Counted from the first letter of the stretch, positions 9,203 to 19,219 are shown. The stretch is DNA of 64,000 nt from Saprospiraceae bacterium (GCA_029212405.1 JARGNR010000012.1:1-64000), one strand, 5' to 3'. Notes: generated from the sequence alone by a model not told the origin. Program-made: numbers and translations.

Positions 9203-9238
9203 TGTTTACTGATTAAAATCTCTTGCTTAAAAAATAAA

Positions 9239-9925
9239 TCATGTTTTTAATATTGATTTGGTCACCTGTTCTTTATACGCTCTCCCAATAGGAATTTCAT
9301 GATTTCCATCAATGATTACATGCGTACTGCTGATTTGTTGAATTTTGTCTTTATTGACCAGGTAGGATTTATGGATCCTTAATAAAATGTGCGGGAAATC
9401 GTCCAGCCATTGTTTGAGAGATTCTGCAGAGATTAGTTTCTTATCATCAATATAGACTTCCGTGTAATCATTGTCTGATTTGATGAAGAGGATGTCTTCC
9501 AGAAATACCTTTATGTGGTCATATCCCGACTTTATAAAGAGACTGGTTTTGGCTTTCGTTTTTGATACATCTTTCTGTTCACCCAAAGAGACCTTGTTGA
9601 CCGCCTTTAAGAATCGTAAGAAGGAAAATGGTTTGAGTAAATAATCCACAACATCTAATTCATAGCTTTCGAGGGCAAAGTCAGGATAGGCCGTCGTTAG
9701 TATAACCGAAGGAGGATGCTTTAAGCTTCGCAAAAAATCTATTCCAGTTAACTTTGGTAAATGTATATCCAGAAAAATAAGATCAACTTCATTGGTTCTT
9801 AAAAACTCTAGTCCTTTAATGGCATCTCCAAATGTGCCGACCAAATCCAAGGACCCATAGTCTTGGATGTATTTTTTTAATATTCTTTGAGCCGGTGGCT
9901 GATCCTCTATAATAATACACTTCAT
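9239..9925 (-). CDS. LytTR-family response regulator
   Basis: A 228-residue regulator with an N-terminal receiver (acidic pair in IIIEDQ, phospho-acceptor Asp53 in LIFLDIHLP, Lys in LLKPFSF) and a C-terminal LytTR DNA-binding domain (about 125-228: FIKSGYDHIKVFLEDILFIK, then LLRIHKSYLVNKDKI). It overlaps the upstream sensor kinase gene by 4 bases in an ATGA arrangement, so the two form a coupled two-component system. LytTR regulators bind direct repeats upstream of targets, often surface or secreted-protein genes; the 1473-residue surface protein lies convergently next door, but no target can be proved from sequence. Confidence 0.93.
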   Translation of the reverse strand: MKCIIIEDQPPAQRILKKYIQDYGSLDLVGTFGDAIKGLEFLRTNEVDLIFLDIHLPKLTGIDFLRSLKHPPSVILTTAYPDFALESYELDVVDYLLKPFSFLRFLKAVNKVSLGEQKDVSKTKAKTSLFIKSGYDHIKVFLEDILFIKSDNDYTEVYIDDKKLISAESLKQWLDDFPHILLRIHKSYLVNKDKIQQISSTHVIIDGNHEIPIGRAYKEQVTKSILKT

Positions 9926-10911
9926 TGGGACGAATTGAGATCAATGGTGAGGTTAACGGCATAGGTTCCTTCCCCTTTATTAATGGTTAAAGTATGTTTG
10001 TTTGGGTAAATAAGATTCAATCGTTTACGCACATTTTCTAATCCTATACCCTTGTCTAAATTTGAATCAGCAAATTCCGATTCAAAAGTGTTGGAGCATG
10101 AAAAATTAAGTGTACCCTCCTTTGAAATATCTACATCAACATCGATTTCAATTTTTTCAGATTGACTATTTTGACTGTGTTTAAATGCGTTTTCTACAAA
10201 CACAATCATTATTAACGGAGCAATTTGAAAACTACCATCAATGTCGCCTGATTGCATAGTCACCTTGCCACGATCTTCTATCTGAAGCGTATTGAGATTA
10301 ATAAAATTCTCCAGTTGTTTTATCTCTTTGGCCAGGTCAACGAACCTACTTTTACATTCATACAACATGTATCTTAATAAACCTGATAATTCCAATATGA
10401 TTTCAGGTGTCTTCTTTGACCCCTCCAAAGCATATGAATACAGATTGTTGAGATTGTTAAACAAAAAATGAGGATTGATCTGAGATTTTAAGAACTGTAA
10501 TTCACTTTCCTCTACCAATTTCTCTAATCGATCCACTTCATGTTGTTTATTTAATGCATCCCATCCAAATTTTATTCCTATTAAAATACTTACCACCGGG
10601 ATAATGTCTAAAAATGCATACAACATTTTAACTGTTTCCGCTCTTGGTCCTGTAAAAAACATTTGTTCTACAATGTATTCTTCTGCAAGTGCAGATGCAA
10701 GGACACATCCTAAAATTAGGGCAATGAATAGAAAAGAGTTTTTCTTACGGTAGAGTAAGGGAAGGAAAATGTAATTGATAATTGCTGCCGTGAGGGCATA
10801 ATTAAAAAAGTTGGCAAACTTATAGGCTTCAATATTCGGATTTTCTCTATCAAATGCATAGAATACAAAGACTACGATGTGCACCAAGATCTGAAATATA
10901 ATTTCTTTCAT
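9922..10911 (-). CDS. LytS/YpdA-type sensor histidine kinase
   Basis: A 329-residue kinase with three or four N-terminal membrane helices (about 3-20, 38-55, 58-78 and 100-115), a short linker helix, the His_kinase motif with His148 in SQINPHFLFNNLNNLY, and a C-terminal HATPase segment with the N box (FVENAFKHS) and G box (DKGIGLENVRKRL). It phosphorylates the LytTR regulator encoded directly downstream. There is no large extracytoplasmic sensing domain, so the signal is probably sensed within or near the membrane. Confidence 0.93.
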   Translation of the reverse strand: MKEIIFQILVHIVVFVFYAFDRENPNIEAYKFANFFNYALTAAIINYIFLPLLYRKKNSFLFIALILGCVLASALAEEYIVEQMFFTGPRAETVKMLYAFLDIIPVVSILIGIKFGWDALNKQHEVDRLEKLVEESELQFLKSQINPHFLFNNLNNLYSYALEGSKKTPEIILELSGLLRYMLYECKSRFVDLAKEIKQLENFINLNTLQIEDRGKVTMQSGDIDGSFQIAPLIMIVFVENAFKHSQNSQSEKIEIDVDVDISKEGTLNFSCSNTFESEFADSNLDKGIGLENVRKRLNLIYPNKHTLTINKGEGTYAVNLTIDLNSSQ

Positions 10912-11188
10912 GAGGAGCGCTTTTATGGGCTCTTTGGGAGATGTTTAGTAAAGTTATTACTGAAAACTAGCATCCAATTAACTACTATTTGGATAAGCCC
11001 AATTTAGCCATAAATATACTAGCATTTACATTCTAATCATTTTGAATTCGGTAAACGACAAAATTTTGCAGGTCATCGACATTTTGAACTTTTACTTTGG
11101 TGTTCAGTTGATTCATTGTGCTGTTCACCGATTTTGGAAGAAAGAACAATGATTTTGTTTCACCTTTGCCTAAAATAATTCGAAAGTA

Positions 11189-13561
11189 ATGAAAAGCTTT
11201 AAAAATATACTCACTATTTGTTTTGTCTTGTTTGCTACTGTACTCCTGGCACAAAAAGCAGAATTTACCATTAAAGGAAAAGTAGTAGAAATAGGAACAT
11301 CCAATCATATCGACTATGCCACAATTATTGCGAATGTCGCTTCTACAGGAGAGATGCTTTCTGGGACTACAACTGATAATGGAGGTGAATTTGAATTGAC
11401 TGTTTCCAGCACAGATGTGGAGATTGAGTTGAGTTTTATAGGATTTACAACAAAGACAATTCGTGATATTCAATTTGAAAATAAAATTGCCAATTTAGGA
11501 ATTATAGAATTAGGAGAAGATGCACAGACCCTTGATGAAGTAGTCGTCACAGCAGAAAAATCAACCACTGAGTTTAAATTGGATAAGCGCGTGTTTAATG
11601 TAGGGACGGACTTAAGTAGCACAGGAGCAAGTGCGTTAGAAGTACTGAATAATGTGCCATCGGTCAATGTAAATATTGAAGGTCAAGTTTCGCTCAGAGG
11701 TGCATCTGGAGTCCAAATGTTGATCAATGGAAAACCATCTGTCTTGGCGGATGAGTCAGGTAATGCATTGGGGTCGATCACAGCAGATATGATTGAAAAA
11801 GTAGAGGTAATCACCAATCCATCAGCTAAATATGAAGCAGAAGGAACAGCAGGTATCATAAATATAATTTTGAAAAAGGAGGAGAAACGTGGAATGAATG
11901 GCTCTCTTTCATTAAATACAGGAACACCACACAACCATAGTGTGGGACTAAGTCTAAATAGACGAACTGAAAAATTTAATTTGTTTAGTCAATTGGGGAT
12001 GGGTTATAGAGAATTGCCCAATGATAATGAAAACATCAATCGAGATTTGGTCAGGAATTCTGAGCTTGTAAGTACAGGAGAAGAATTTAGAAATGAAACA
12101 TTTTATAACGTTATTCTTGGATCAGATTATTATATCAATCCTTTAAATGTAATCACTTTATCTGGTAGCTTCTCGTACGAAGTAGAAGATCAGCCTTCGG
12201 AGACATCCTTTTCATTATTGTCCAATGGTGAAGAAGAAAAAGCGTGGACCAGAACGGAAGATACAGAGGCGACCAACCCGAAATTTCAATACGAATTCAA
12301 TTATAAACGTGATTTTGAAGACAATAAGGAGCACCAACTCTTGTTTAGTGCAATTGGAAATTTCTTCGGAAAAGATCAAGCTTCCGTTTTCACAAATAGG
12401 TTTACGGCTGGTATTCCCGATCAAGGAGATCAGCAAACAGAAACTTCATTTAAGGAAGGAAAATATACGTTCAAACTCGACTATACCAAACCGTTTATGG
12501 AAAAATGGACATTGGAAACAGGAGCTCAATATCTAACCAATCATGTGAGCAATGAATTTGCAGTCAGAAATGAAGTTGAGGACGAATTTGTTGTTGATGA
12601 GAATCTGACCAATCTATTTGAATACGATCAAGATGTACTAGGCGTCTATACCACTACCGCGTTTGAAGATGAGACGTGGGGAGTGAAATTAGGCTTAAGG
12701 GTAGAGCATACTAATTTATCCACCTTGCTCGTAAATACAAATGAGGAGAACGCTCAAAATTTTACTAATCTTTTTCCTTCGGCACACACTTCATATAAGA
12801 TTTCTGATGCGATTTCTGTTCAAGGAGGTTATTCCAGAAGAATATATCGTCCACGATTGTGGGATCTTAACCCATTTTTCAATATTCGAAACAACTTCAG
12901 TGTTCGGGCAGGTAATCCGAATCTCTTACCTGAGTACACTGATAGCTATGAAGTGGGAAGTATATTCATTTTTAGTGATGTTTCTTTGAATGTTAATGCG
13001 TATCACAGGTATACCACAGACAAAATTGAGCGAGTTTCTACATTTGAAAACAACGTGAATATCTTTCGTCCTGAAAATATCGGTACAAACAGAGCAACAG
13101 GTTTAGAAGTCAACTTCAAGTATACACCAATTAAGAAATTGACATTAAATGGAGATGCGAATTATAATGTTTTCTCCAGGGAAGGGTCTTTTAATGATCA
13201 AATTTTTGATTTTTCAGCAGATCAGTGGTCGAGTAAGTTTACAACCAAATACAAAGTGAGTAAGGCATTAGATGTGGAAGTAACTGCCAGACACGAATCA
13301 AGGGAGCAAACCATTCAAGGGACATTGGCAGCCAATACATTTGCAGATCTAGGAATGCGTTTCAAAATATTAAAAGGAAGAGGAATTTTTAATTTTAGTG
13401 TTCGAGATGTGTTTGCATCCAGAATAAGACAAAATACGGTCGACCAACCAGAGTTCTTCTTATTTAGCAGTCGGCAACGAGGAAGATTTATCACATTTGG
13501 ATTTAGTTATGGTTTTGGAAAAGGGGAAGCCATGGAATATTCGGGCAGAAGACGCCGATAG
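11189..13561 (+). CDS. TonB-dependent receptor-like outer-membrane beta-barrel protein
   Basis: A 790-residue outer-membrane protein. It has a signal peptide (cut near LLAQ, residue 22), a carboxypeptidase D regulatory-like domain (about 27-110, KGKVVEIGTSNHIDYATI), a plug domain (about 120-235: TLDEVVVTAEKS, VLNNVPSVNVNIEGQVSLRG, AEGTAGIINIILKK), and an outer-membrane beta-barrel (about 245-790) of the OMP_b-brl_3 type. Such proteins are common in Bacteroidota and are often regulated by neighbouring LytTR systems. No SusD-like partner is adjacent, which argues against a classical polysaccharide utilisation locus. Substrate unknown. The 277-base gap before it shows no clear -7 box. Confidence 0.9.
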   Translation: MKSFKNILTICFVLFATVLLAQKAEFTIKGKVVEIGTSNHIDYATIIANVASTGEMLSGTTTDNGGEFELTVSSTDVEIELSFIGFTTKTIRDIQFENKIANLGIIELGEDAQTLDEVVVTAEKSTTEFKLDKRVFNVGTDLSSTGASALEVLNNVPSVNVNIEGQVSLRGASGVQMLINGKPSVLADESGNALGSITADMIEKVEVITNPSAKYEAEGTAGIINIILKKEEKRGMNGSLSLNTGTPHNHSVGLSLNRRTEKFNLFSQLGMGYRELPNDNENINRDLVRNSELVSTGEEFRNETFYNVILGSDYYINPLNVITLSGSFSYEVEDQPSETSFSLLSNGEEEKAWTRTEDTEATNPKFQYEFNYKRDFEDNKEHQLLFSAIGNFFGKDQASVFTNRFTAGIPDQGDQQTETSFKEGKYTFKLDYTKPFMEKWTLETGAQYLTNHVSNEFAVRNEVEDEFVVDENLTNLFEYDQDVLGVYTTTAFEDETWGVKLGLRVEHTNLSTLLVNTNEENAQNFTNLFPSAHTSYKISDAISVQGGYSRRIYRPRLWDLNPFFNIRNNFSVRAGNPNLLPEYTDSYEVGSIFIFSDVSLNVNAYHRYTTDKIERVSTFENNVNIFRPENIGTNRATGLEVNFKYTPIKKLTLNGDANYNVFSREGSFNDQIFDFSADQWSSKFTTKYKVSKALDVEVTARHESREQTIQGTLAANTFADLGMRFKILKGRGIFNFSVRDVFASRIRQNTVDQPEFFLFSSRQRGRFITFGFSYGFGKGEAMEYSGRRRR

Positions 13562-13607
13562 AGAAGAATTCAAAAATATAAGTAGTCAGCATTATTAGTT
13601 CTAATTT

Positions 13608-13642
13608 AAACTCCGTAGGAATAATCTATTTCTGCGGAGTTT
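13608..13642. terminator. Hairpin downstream of the outer-membrane receptor gene
   Basis: AAACTCCG (13608-13615) pairs with CGGAGTTT (13635-13642), and pairing continues inward with G-U pairs to a 3-base loop, about 16 pairs. No T-run follows, so it may be a weak or bidirectional terminator. Confidence 0.5.
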
Positions 13643-13801
13643 CAGTTTGGTTTAATTGAGACTAGTTTCTTTAGTGAAGTTGCTTCTGTCTTAATTTGCA
13701 AACCTCTAAAGTTGTCACCAAATATATTCGACATTTGATACAGTACAATTATGCTATTGATTAAATCGATTATCTTTAGGAGCTAATTTGCACTCTGGAA
13801 T

Positions 13802-16399
13802 ATGTCATTTTACAATTCATTAGCATTTAAGAACGCAATCTTTTATCTGATCATATTTTTGGTCGGACTAGGAATTATGGGGGTTTTATTGTTAGAAAAA
13901 TCTTCCAAACGGATTATCGAGAATGCCGAAAATCAATTGTCTCATTCAGGAGAAATTATAGAAATTCAATTTCAGGAATATGTTGATGAACTGATTTCAG
14001 ATGTATTGTTTTTATCTGGAAGCCCAGTTTTAAATCAATATTTAAAAGCAGATTCAAAAGGGAATATTCAACTCTTAAATGAAGAATTTTTCTCAATGGT
14101 CACGTCTAATGGAGACTATGCTCAAATAAGATATATTGATGCGGGTAGTGGAGACGAAATAGTTCGTGTGGAGCAAAAAGAAAGTGGTCCAATAATTATT
14201 CCATTTGATCAATTGCAAAACAAAAAAAGCAGACCATATTTTATCAATAGTATTCAATTGGATCATTCGAAGTACTATTTATCTCCAATAAACTTGAATA
14301 GGGAATTTGGATCAATTAGTATACCCTATACACCTACCTTAAGAATTGCAAAACCCATTTTTTTAGAGAAGAAATTGAAAGGTATTGTTGTGATCAATAC
14401 GGATTTGACAAAGTTATTTGATAAACTCAGCAAATCCGTAGGCGGTGATTTCAATCTGAGAATTTTGAATGAAAATGGACAGTATCTCTTGCATGAAGAA
14501 AAAGACAGCACTTTTTTATTTGAATTCAATGTAGACCGATCTCAGGTGAATTTGCAAGAGGACAAATATCAAAATAGCCTAATCCATCAAAATGACGAAA
14601 TGATCTCCAATCATAAAATGGATATAGGAGCCATAAACTATTCGATCGTTTACCACATCGTTGCGAATAGATCAAAACTGCTAAAATCCTACTTTGAATG
14701 GAGAGCTCAAAGTATATATCTCATTCTTGCATTTACTCTAATTTGTGCTGGATTGGCCTTTTTTGTCTTGCGACGGCAATCGAAAAATTTAAAGCGATTG
14801 ACCACCAATATGAAGGAATTCCCATCGAAAAGAAAGGTTTCAGAACTTCCACTGCATAGAAAGGACGAAATTGGGGATCTAGCTAGGAGTCTAGAAAACA
14901 TGGCAGGCATTATTAATATTCAAATGGACTCTATTGAAGCAGAAAAGTTGAAGGCTGAAACAGCAGAAAGAGACAAATCAAATTTCATTGAGAATATATC
15001 TCATGAGATTAGAAATCCATTGCAATCCATCATAGGACTAAGTAAACTTTTGGAACAAAATAATCCAAACCCTAATCAATTGGATATAATAAAAAGCATC
15101 CGACTAAATTCTGCCAATTTAAAAGATTTGGTTACGAGTATTTTGGATTATCAGCAAGTTTTAAAAGGAATGGTTCAAGTTGAAAATGATTGGACTGATT
15201 TACCTCAACTTATACAAGAATTAATTACGGGTGTGCGATATTCGGCTATCGAGAAGAATATCCACGTTCATGCATTAGGATTGGATGAACTTGGTCAGAT
15301 TGAAACAAAAATAGATAGACTTAGGATTAGTCAAATTTTGAATAATATCATCTCTAACGCAATCACTCATACTCCCTCGAAAGGCGAAGTAACTGTGAAG
15401 GTAAAGCATAGTATAAAAGATGATTCTATATGCGCATTGCGATTCTCGATCATTGACAATGGGGTAGGGATGTCCCAAAAAGAAATGGATGAAATAAAAA
15501 ATAGATATTTTACGACTGCTGATAATACTTTGATTAGTAGCAATTTTGGCTTGGGCTTAACCATTGTTCATGAACTGCTAAACATGATGGGCTCGGAGTT
15601 GGAAATTGAATCTCAAAAGAATGAAGGATCAGTTTTTTCTTTTGTGGTTGAGAGTGAATATAGATCAAAAGTGAATAAGGAGAATCTGGTAAGTTTTGAT
15701 TCTGGAATTGTAAAGGATAGCAAAATATTAGTAATAGAGGATGACATACAGATCATCAATTTGTATTCCTATTATTTCGAGGAACATACTACCCAATATA
15801 TTCGCTCTTTTTCAGAAGTAGAGCAATTGGATTCGACGGACTTTGATGTGATTATTTCGGATTTTAAACTGAAGGATGGGATTCTCACAGAACAACTCGA
15901 TCGTGTAAAAAAAGTGACCCACCAGAACTCTAATCTCGTTGTGGTGAGTGGTGATAGAGTAGACTTGATGGACATAGAAACCTATTTTCCATGTGCAGTA
16001 GCGGTACAAAAGCCCGTGAGCAAAGAATCGTTGTATTTTGCAATTTTTACTGGAAGTGTTTGGTTAAAATTTGGTAAGCCTTATTTGGAAAGTATACTGA
16101 AAGATTATGATTACAATCAAGAAAAATATCAAAAGGCGGTTTTATTGTTATTGAATGAATGGCAAATTTATAAGGTTCGTTTAGAGGAGACCATAAAGAC
16201 GAATAACAAGCCTGAATTTGAAGAAATTTTACATAAATTGAATAATACACTTCGAAGGCTTCGATTAGATGGTCTGGAAAATGAATTGGTCGGTTTAAAA
16301 GATCAATTTGAACAGAACAAAGATTGGAAACATGAAAGCAGACATGTTTCGGCTATTATGGAGGTTTACTTTAGATTCATTCAGAACACGATTTCTTAA
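13802..16399 (+). CDS. Hybrid sensor histidine kinase with receiver and HPt-like domains
   Basis: An 865-residue membrane kinase. It has an N-terminal helix (about 10-30), an extracytoplasmic Cache-like sensor (about 31-295), a second helix (about 303-322), a HAMP-like linker (about 325-380), HisKA with His401 in ISHEIRNPLQ, HATPase_c (about 500-620: NIISNAITH, DNGVGMS, GLGLTIV), a receiver domain (about 640-750) with Asp687 in IISDFKL and Lys in VQKPVS, and a C-terminal helical bundle with His811 in ILHKLNNTLRRL that resembles an HPt domain. The full chain His-Asp-His predicts a phosphorelay whose last His could phosphorylate a separate regulator. The convergent LytTR regulator next door is the obvious candidate. 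HPt identity is less certain than the rest. Confidence 0.88.
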   Translation: MSFYNSLAFKNAIFYLIIFLVGLGIMGVLLLEKSSKRIIENAENQLSHSGEIIEIQFQEYVDELISDVLFLSGSPVLNQYLKADSKGNIQLLNEEFFSMVTSNGDYAQIRYIDAGSGDEIVRVEQKESGPIIIPFDQLQNKKSRPYFINSIQLDHSKYYLSPINLNREFGSISIPYTPTLRIAKPIFLEKKLKGIVVINTDLTKLFDKLSKSVGGDFNLRILNENGQYLLHEEKDSTFLFEFNVDRSQVNLQEDKYQNSLIHQNDEMISNHKMDIGAINYSIVYHIVANRSKLLKSYFEWRAQSIYLILAFTLICAGLAFFVLRRQSKNLKRLTTNMKEFPSKRKVSELPLHRKDEIGDLARSLENMAGIINIQMDSIEAEKLKAETAERDKSNFIENISHEIRNPLQSIIGLSKLLEQNNPNPNQLDIIKSIRLNSANLKDLVTSILDYQQVLKGMVQVENDWTDLPQLIQELITGVRYSAIEKNIHVHALGLDELGQIETKIDRLRISQILNNIISNAITHTPSKGEVTVKVKHSIKDDSICALRFSIIDNGVGMSQKEMDEIKNRYFTTADNTLISSNFGLGLTIVHELLNMMGSELEIESQKNEGSVFSFVVESEYRSKVNKENLVSFDSGIVKDSKILVIEDDIQIINLYSYYFEEHTTQYIRSFSEVEQLDSTDFDVIISDFKLKDGILTEQLDRVKKVTHQNSNLVVVSGDRVDLMDIETYFPCAVAVQKPVSKESLYFAIFTGSVWLKFGKPYLESILKDYDYNQEKYQKAVLLLLNEWQIYKVRLEETIKTNNKPEFEEILHKLNNTLRRLRLDGLENELVGLKDQFEQNKDWKHESRHVSAIMEVYFRFIQNTIS

Positions 16400-17091
16400 G
16401 AATTCGATTCTATAAATTTCTTGATATTTTCTTTGAACATTTGACTGATTGGTATTAGGGTTGTTCCGATTTGAATTTCTTCCAAGTTTATTTTTGAGAT
16501 ATAGCTGGTGTTCACAATAAAAGAGCGATGGCAACGAATGAAACTAGGTGGTAATTTTACTTCCAGGTCTTTTAATTTAGCCAATGACATTGTTTTTCCA
16601 TTTAGAGTATAAAAAACACAATAATTGGATTCAGATTTGATAAACTGTATGTCCTTAAAAAGAATGGGTATCCAATTGTTCCCATCTTTTACCATTAAAG
16701 AATCTTTTGTCTTTTCTTGAGGTTGACTGGCAAAATCCTTTCTCTTTGTTTCTATTCGTAGTATTGATTTTAAAAAACTTTCATAGTCTAAAGGTTTAAG
16801 CAAATAATCGGTTACATCTTCATATTGATAAGAGTCAACAGCAAAGTCTTTGTTTGAGGTGATCATTATAACCTTGCTTTTATCTTTTTTTAATTCTAAT
16901 AGATCACGTCCATTAAAATCAGGCATGTTATAGTCTAGAAAAAGGATGTCAAAATTACTGTTAGTCAATAACTTTAAGCCTTCCACAGAATCATTGCAAG
17001 CTACACAATATTCAATGAGTTCACATTTATCTGAGAAATGCATGACCAAATCAGTAATCAAAGGATCGTCATCAATTATTATACACTTCAA
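16396..17091 (-). CDS. LytTR-family response regulator (orphan)
   Basis: A 231-residue protein with receiver domain (IIIDDDP, Asp53 in LFLDYNMP, Lys in LLKPLDY) and LytTR domain (about 125-231: IQFIKSESNYCVFY, IRCHRSFIVNTSYISKI). It is convergent with the hybrid kinase and the two stop codons overlap by 4 bases, which keeps the pair physically tied although they are transcribed separately. It is divergent from the DoxX/haloperoxidase pair across a 125-base gap, so that operon is a plausible target. No LytTR direct repeat could be named with confidence in that gap. Confidence 0.92.
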   Translation of the reverse strand: MKCIIIDDDPLITDLVMHFSDKCELIEYCVACNDSVEGLKLLTNSNFDILFLDYNMPDFNGRDLLELKKDKSKVIMITSNKDFAVDSYQYEDVTDYLLKPLDYESFLKSILRIETKRKDFASQPQEKTKDSLMVKDGNNWIPILFKDIQFIKSESNYCVFYTLNGKTMSLAKLKDLEVKLPPSFIRCHRSFIVNTSYISKINLEEIQIGTTLIPISQMFKENIKKFIESNS

Positions 17092-17216
17092 ATTCTTAAT
17101 TATTTATGTTCATCAAAGATAAACCCTATTTCACAAATCAGATGAGCCAATTCACATATTCTTGGCAGTTTGGATTGAATTGATTAATAGTTTTACGCAT
17201 CAAAACCAACACTGTT

Positions 17217-17633
17217 ATGCAAAATAAAGAAAGATTTTTACGGTATTCTATTGCGTTGATTTTCCTGATTTTCGGAGGATTAAAGTTTTTCCCTCAGCTA
17301 AGTCCCGCTGAAATTATTGGTTCAGAAACGGTGATGAAATTAACGGGAAACATGTTACCTAAAAGTATATGTATTACGGCCTTAGCACTATTTGAGGTCA
17401 GTATTGGCCTTTTGCTTTTATCACGTAAATACATACGAGTAGCCATTCCATTGGCAATTGCTCATTTGGTGCTCACATTTACACCGTTTATATTCTTTCC
17501 AAGTGAGGTATTTAACCTTTCAGCAAATAGCTTGAGCTTGTTGGGGCAATACATTCTGAAGAACATAATTATTATTTGTTCTCTATACCTCATATATCCT
17601 TCTAAACAAAAGTATACCACTGTACTATCTTAA
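17217..17633 (+). CDS. DoxX-like four-helix membrane protein
   Basis: A 138-residue inner-membrane protein with four hydrophobic helices (about 8-25, 50-68, 74-92 and 108-128). The N-terminal pattern ALIFLIFGGLKFF and the second-helix Glu in LFEVSIGLLLL match the DoxX/DoxD superfamily. DoxX-like proteins are linked to quinone or thiosulfate redox and to oxidative stress in other bacteria, but many are uncharacterised. It lies 30 bases upstream of the haloperoxidase-like gene and is probably in the same transcript, so a redox-related partnership is an inference. Confidence 0.75.
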   Translation: MQNKERFLRYSIALIFLIFGGLKFFPQLSPAEIIGSETVMKLTGNMLPKSICITALALFEVSIGLLLLSRKYIRVAIPLAIAHLVLTFTPFIFFPSEVFNLSANSLSLLGQYILKNIIIICSLYLIYPSKQKYTTVLS

Positions 17634-17663
17634 AATATATAGATTAAATTAAATAGACAAATC

Positions 17664-19154
17664 ATGAATTTTAAAATGAATAAATCGTTGATATTTAGTG
17701 TGTTATTCCTATTTGGCGTAATATGTGTTACCAATGCAAACCCAGATACTGATCCAATTATTCGCAAAGGGGCGGATAATGTAGCGTATCAATGGGGAGC
17801 AATGGCTTTAGATGCTACAGCAAATGACACCGAACGATTCAACCCCAGACCAACCATAACTTCCCGATATTTGGGATTGATTTTTACATCCGTATTCGAT
17901 GCTTGGTCCAGATATGATGCAACTGCCACACCTGTTTATTTGAACGGAATCAAAAGGTTGGCTGAAGCAGAAAGAACAGAGGCAAATAAAGAGATAGCAA
18001 TCAGTTATGCTGCGTATAGAACGTTAAGTGAATATTATTTTACAGATATTCCAATGTTTAGAGGCCTTATGGAAAAATTGGGATATGATCCCGACAATAT
18101 GACGCTAGATCCTTCTACTCCTGAAGGTATAGGAAATCTTGCTGCTTTGGCTGTAATCAATGCAAGAAAACAAGATGGTTCCAATCAATATGGTACAGCG
18201 GAAGGATCAAATGGATTAGCCTATTTTGATTATACAGGCTATGCACCTGTGAATACGATAGACAAAAATGTTGATCTCGAAAAGTGGCAACCCAAATATT
18301 TTGAAGATCAATATGGTAAAAAGTTTGTTCCTAAATGCTTGACCCCATTTTGGCAAAATGTTACTCCGATTACCTTAACATCTGCAGATCAATTCCGTCC
18401 AGGTCCTCCACCTTCTGTAGGTTCAGAACAATTAGAAAAAGAAGTGAAGGAAGTAGTTGATTTACACGCTAAATTAACGGATGAAGAAAAAGCGTTGGTA
18501 GAATTTATGCGTGATGGTCCAAAATCTGTACAACAGGCAGGTCACTGGTTGTTATTTGCGCAAAAAGTATCGGTAAGGGATGAACACACATTAGATGATG
18601 ATGTAAAAATGTACTTTTTGAATCAAATCACAGCGATGGATGCGTTTATTGCATCATGGGATTCTAAAATGTATTATGACTATGCCAGACCTTACGCCTT
18701 AGTGCATGAATATTATAAAGGGAAAAAGATTTATGGGTGGATAGATGCCATTTCAGGTTGGGGAGAAATGGATGGAAGCGAATGGAGACCTTATTCACCA
18801 GCAGCTTTTCTTTGCCCGCCGTTCCCAAGTTATGTTTCAGGTCACAGTTGTGTGAGTGGAGCTTGTGGAGAGGCATTGAAATTATATAAAGGTTCGGATG
18901 AATTTGGTTCATCGGTAGAACTTCAAGCTGGATATTTGACTGAACCCAATCATTTGGGGAAAAAGGTCACATTATACTTTCCGACATTTACCGAAGCAGC
19001 AGAAATGGCTGGGCAGTCGAGGGTTTTAGGAGGATATCACATTCAAGCTGATAATGTTGCTGGGCTGGAATTAGGCAGAAATGTGGCTAGAAATGCCTAT
19101 AAGTTTTATTTAAACCACCTTGGGCAAACAAAAAACACATCGATGGACGATTAA
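17664..19154 (+). CDS. Vanadium-dependent haloperoxidase / PAP2-superfamily protein
   Basis: A 496-residue exported protein (signal peptide about residues 1-25, ending at TNANP). The complete PAP2/vanadate-binding signature is present: KX6RP as Lys335-Arg342-Pro343, the SGH motif with His394 in SYVSGHSC, and SRX5HX3D as Ser452-Arg453, His459 and Asp463. In haloperoxidases these residues hold vanadate and the SGH His is the acid-base; the same residues serve acid phosphatases. The length and N-terminal helical part fit the bacterial haloperoxidase-like group rather than short phosphatases. Halide preference cannot be read here. It follows a DoxX-like gene and ends in a strong terminator. The start is either of two close ATG codons (residue 1 or 5). 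Confidence 0.87.
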   Translation: MNFKMNKSLIFSVLFLFGVICVTNANPDTDPIIRKGADNVAYQWGAMALDATANDTERFNPRPTITSRYLGLIFTSVFDAWSRYDATATPVYLNGIKRLAEAERTEANKEIAISYAAYRTLSEYYFTDIPMFRGLMEKLGYDPDNMTLDPSTPEGIGNLAALAVINARKQDGSNQYGTAEGSNGLAYFDYTGYAPVNTIDKNVDLEKWQPKYFEDQYGKKFVPKCLTPFWQNVTPITLTSADQFRPGPPPSVGSEQLEKEVKEVVDLHAKLTDEEKALVEFMRDGPKSVQQAGHWLLFAQKVSVRDEHTLDDDVKMYFLNQITAMDAFIASWDSKMYYDYARPYALVHEYYKGKKIYGWIDAISGWGEMDGSEWRPYSPAAFLCPPFPSYVSGHSCVSGACGEALKLYKGSDEFGSSVELQAGYLTEPNHLGKKVTLYFPTFTEAAEMAGQSRVLGGYHIQADNVAGLELGRNVARNAYKFYLNHLGQTKNTSMDD

Positions 19155-19184
19155 TAGTTACCCTTAAGTAAATCTAATCATAGT

Positions 19185-19219
19185 AAAAGAGGCTGTCATT
19201 AAACACAGCCTCTTTTTTA
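19185..19219 (+). terminator. Rho-independent terminator of the haloperoxidase operon
   Basis: A 12-pair stem (19185-19196 with 19205-19216, core AGAGGCTGT/ACAGCCTCT) with an 8-base loop is followed by a T-run. It begins 31 bases after the stop codon at 19154. Confidence 0.92.

Noticed and set aside
11033-11473. Minus-strand frame of 146 codons across the start of the outer-membrane receptor gene
   Set aside because: Cys-, Ser- and Phe-rich with no family likeness; it overlaps a well-supported gene's signal peptide and N-terminal domain.
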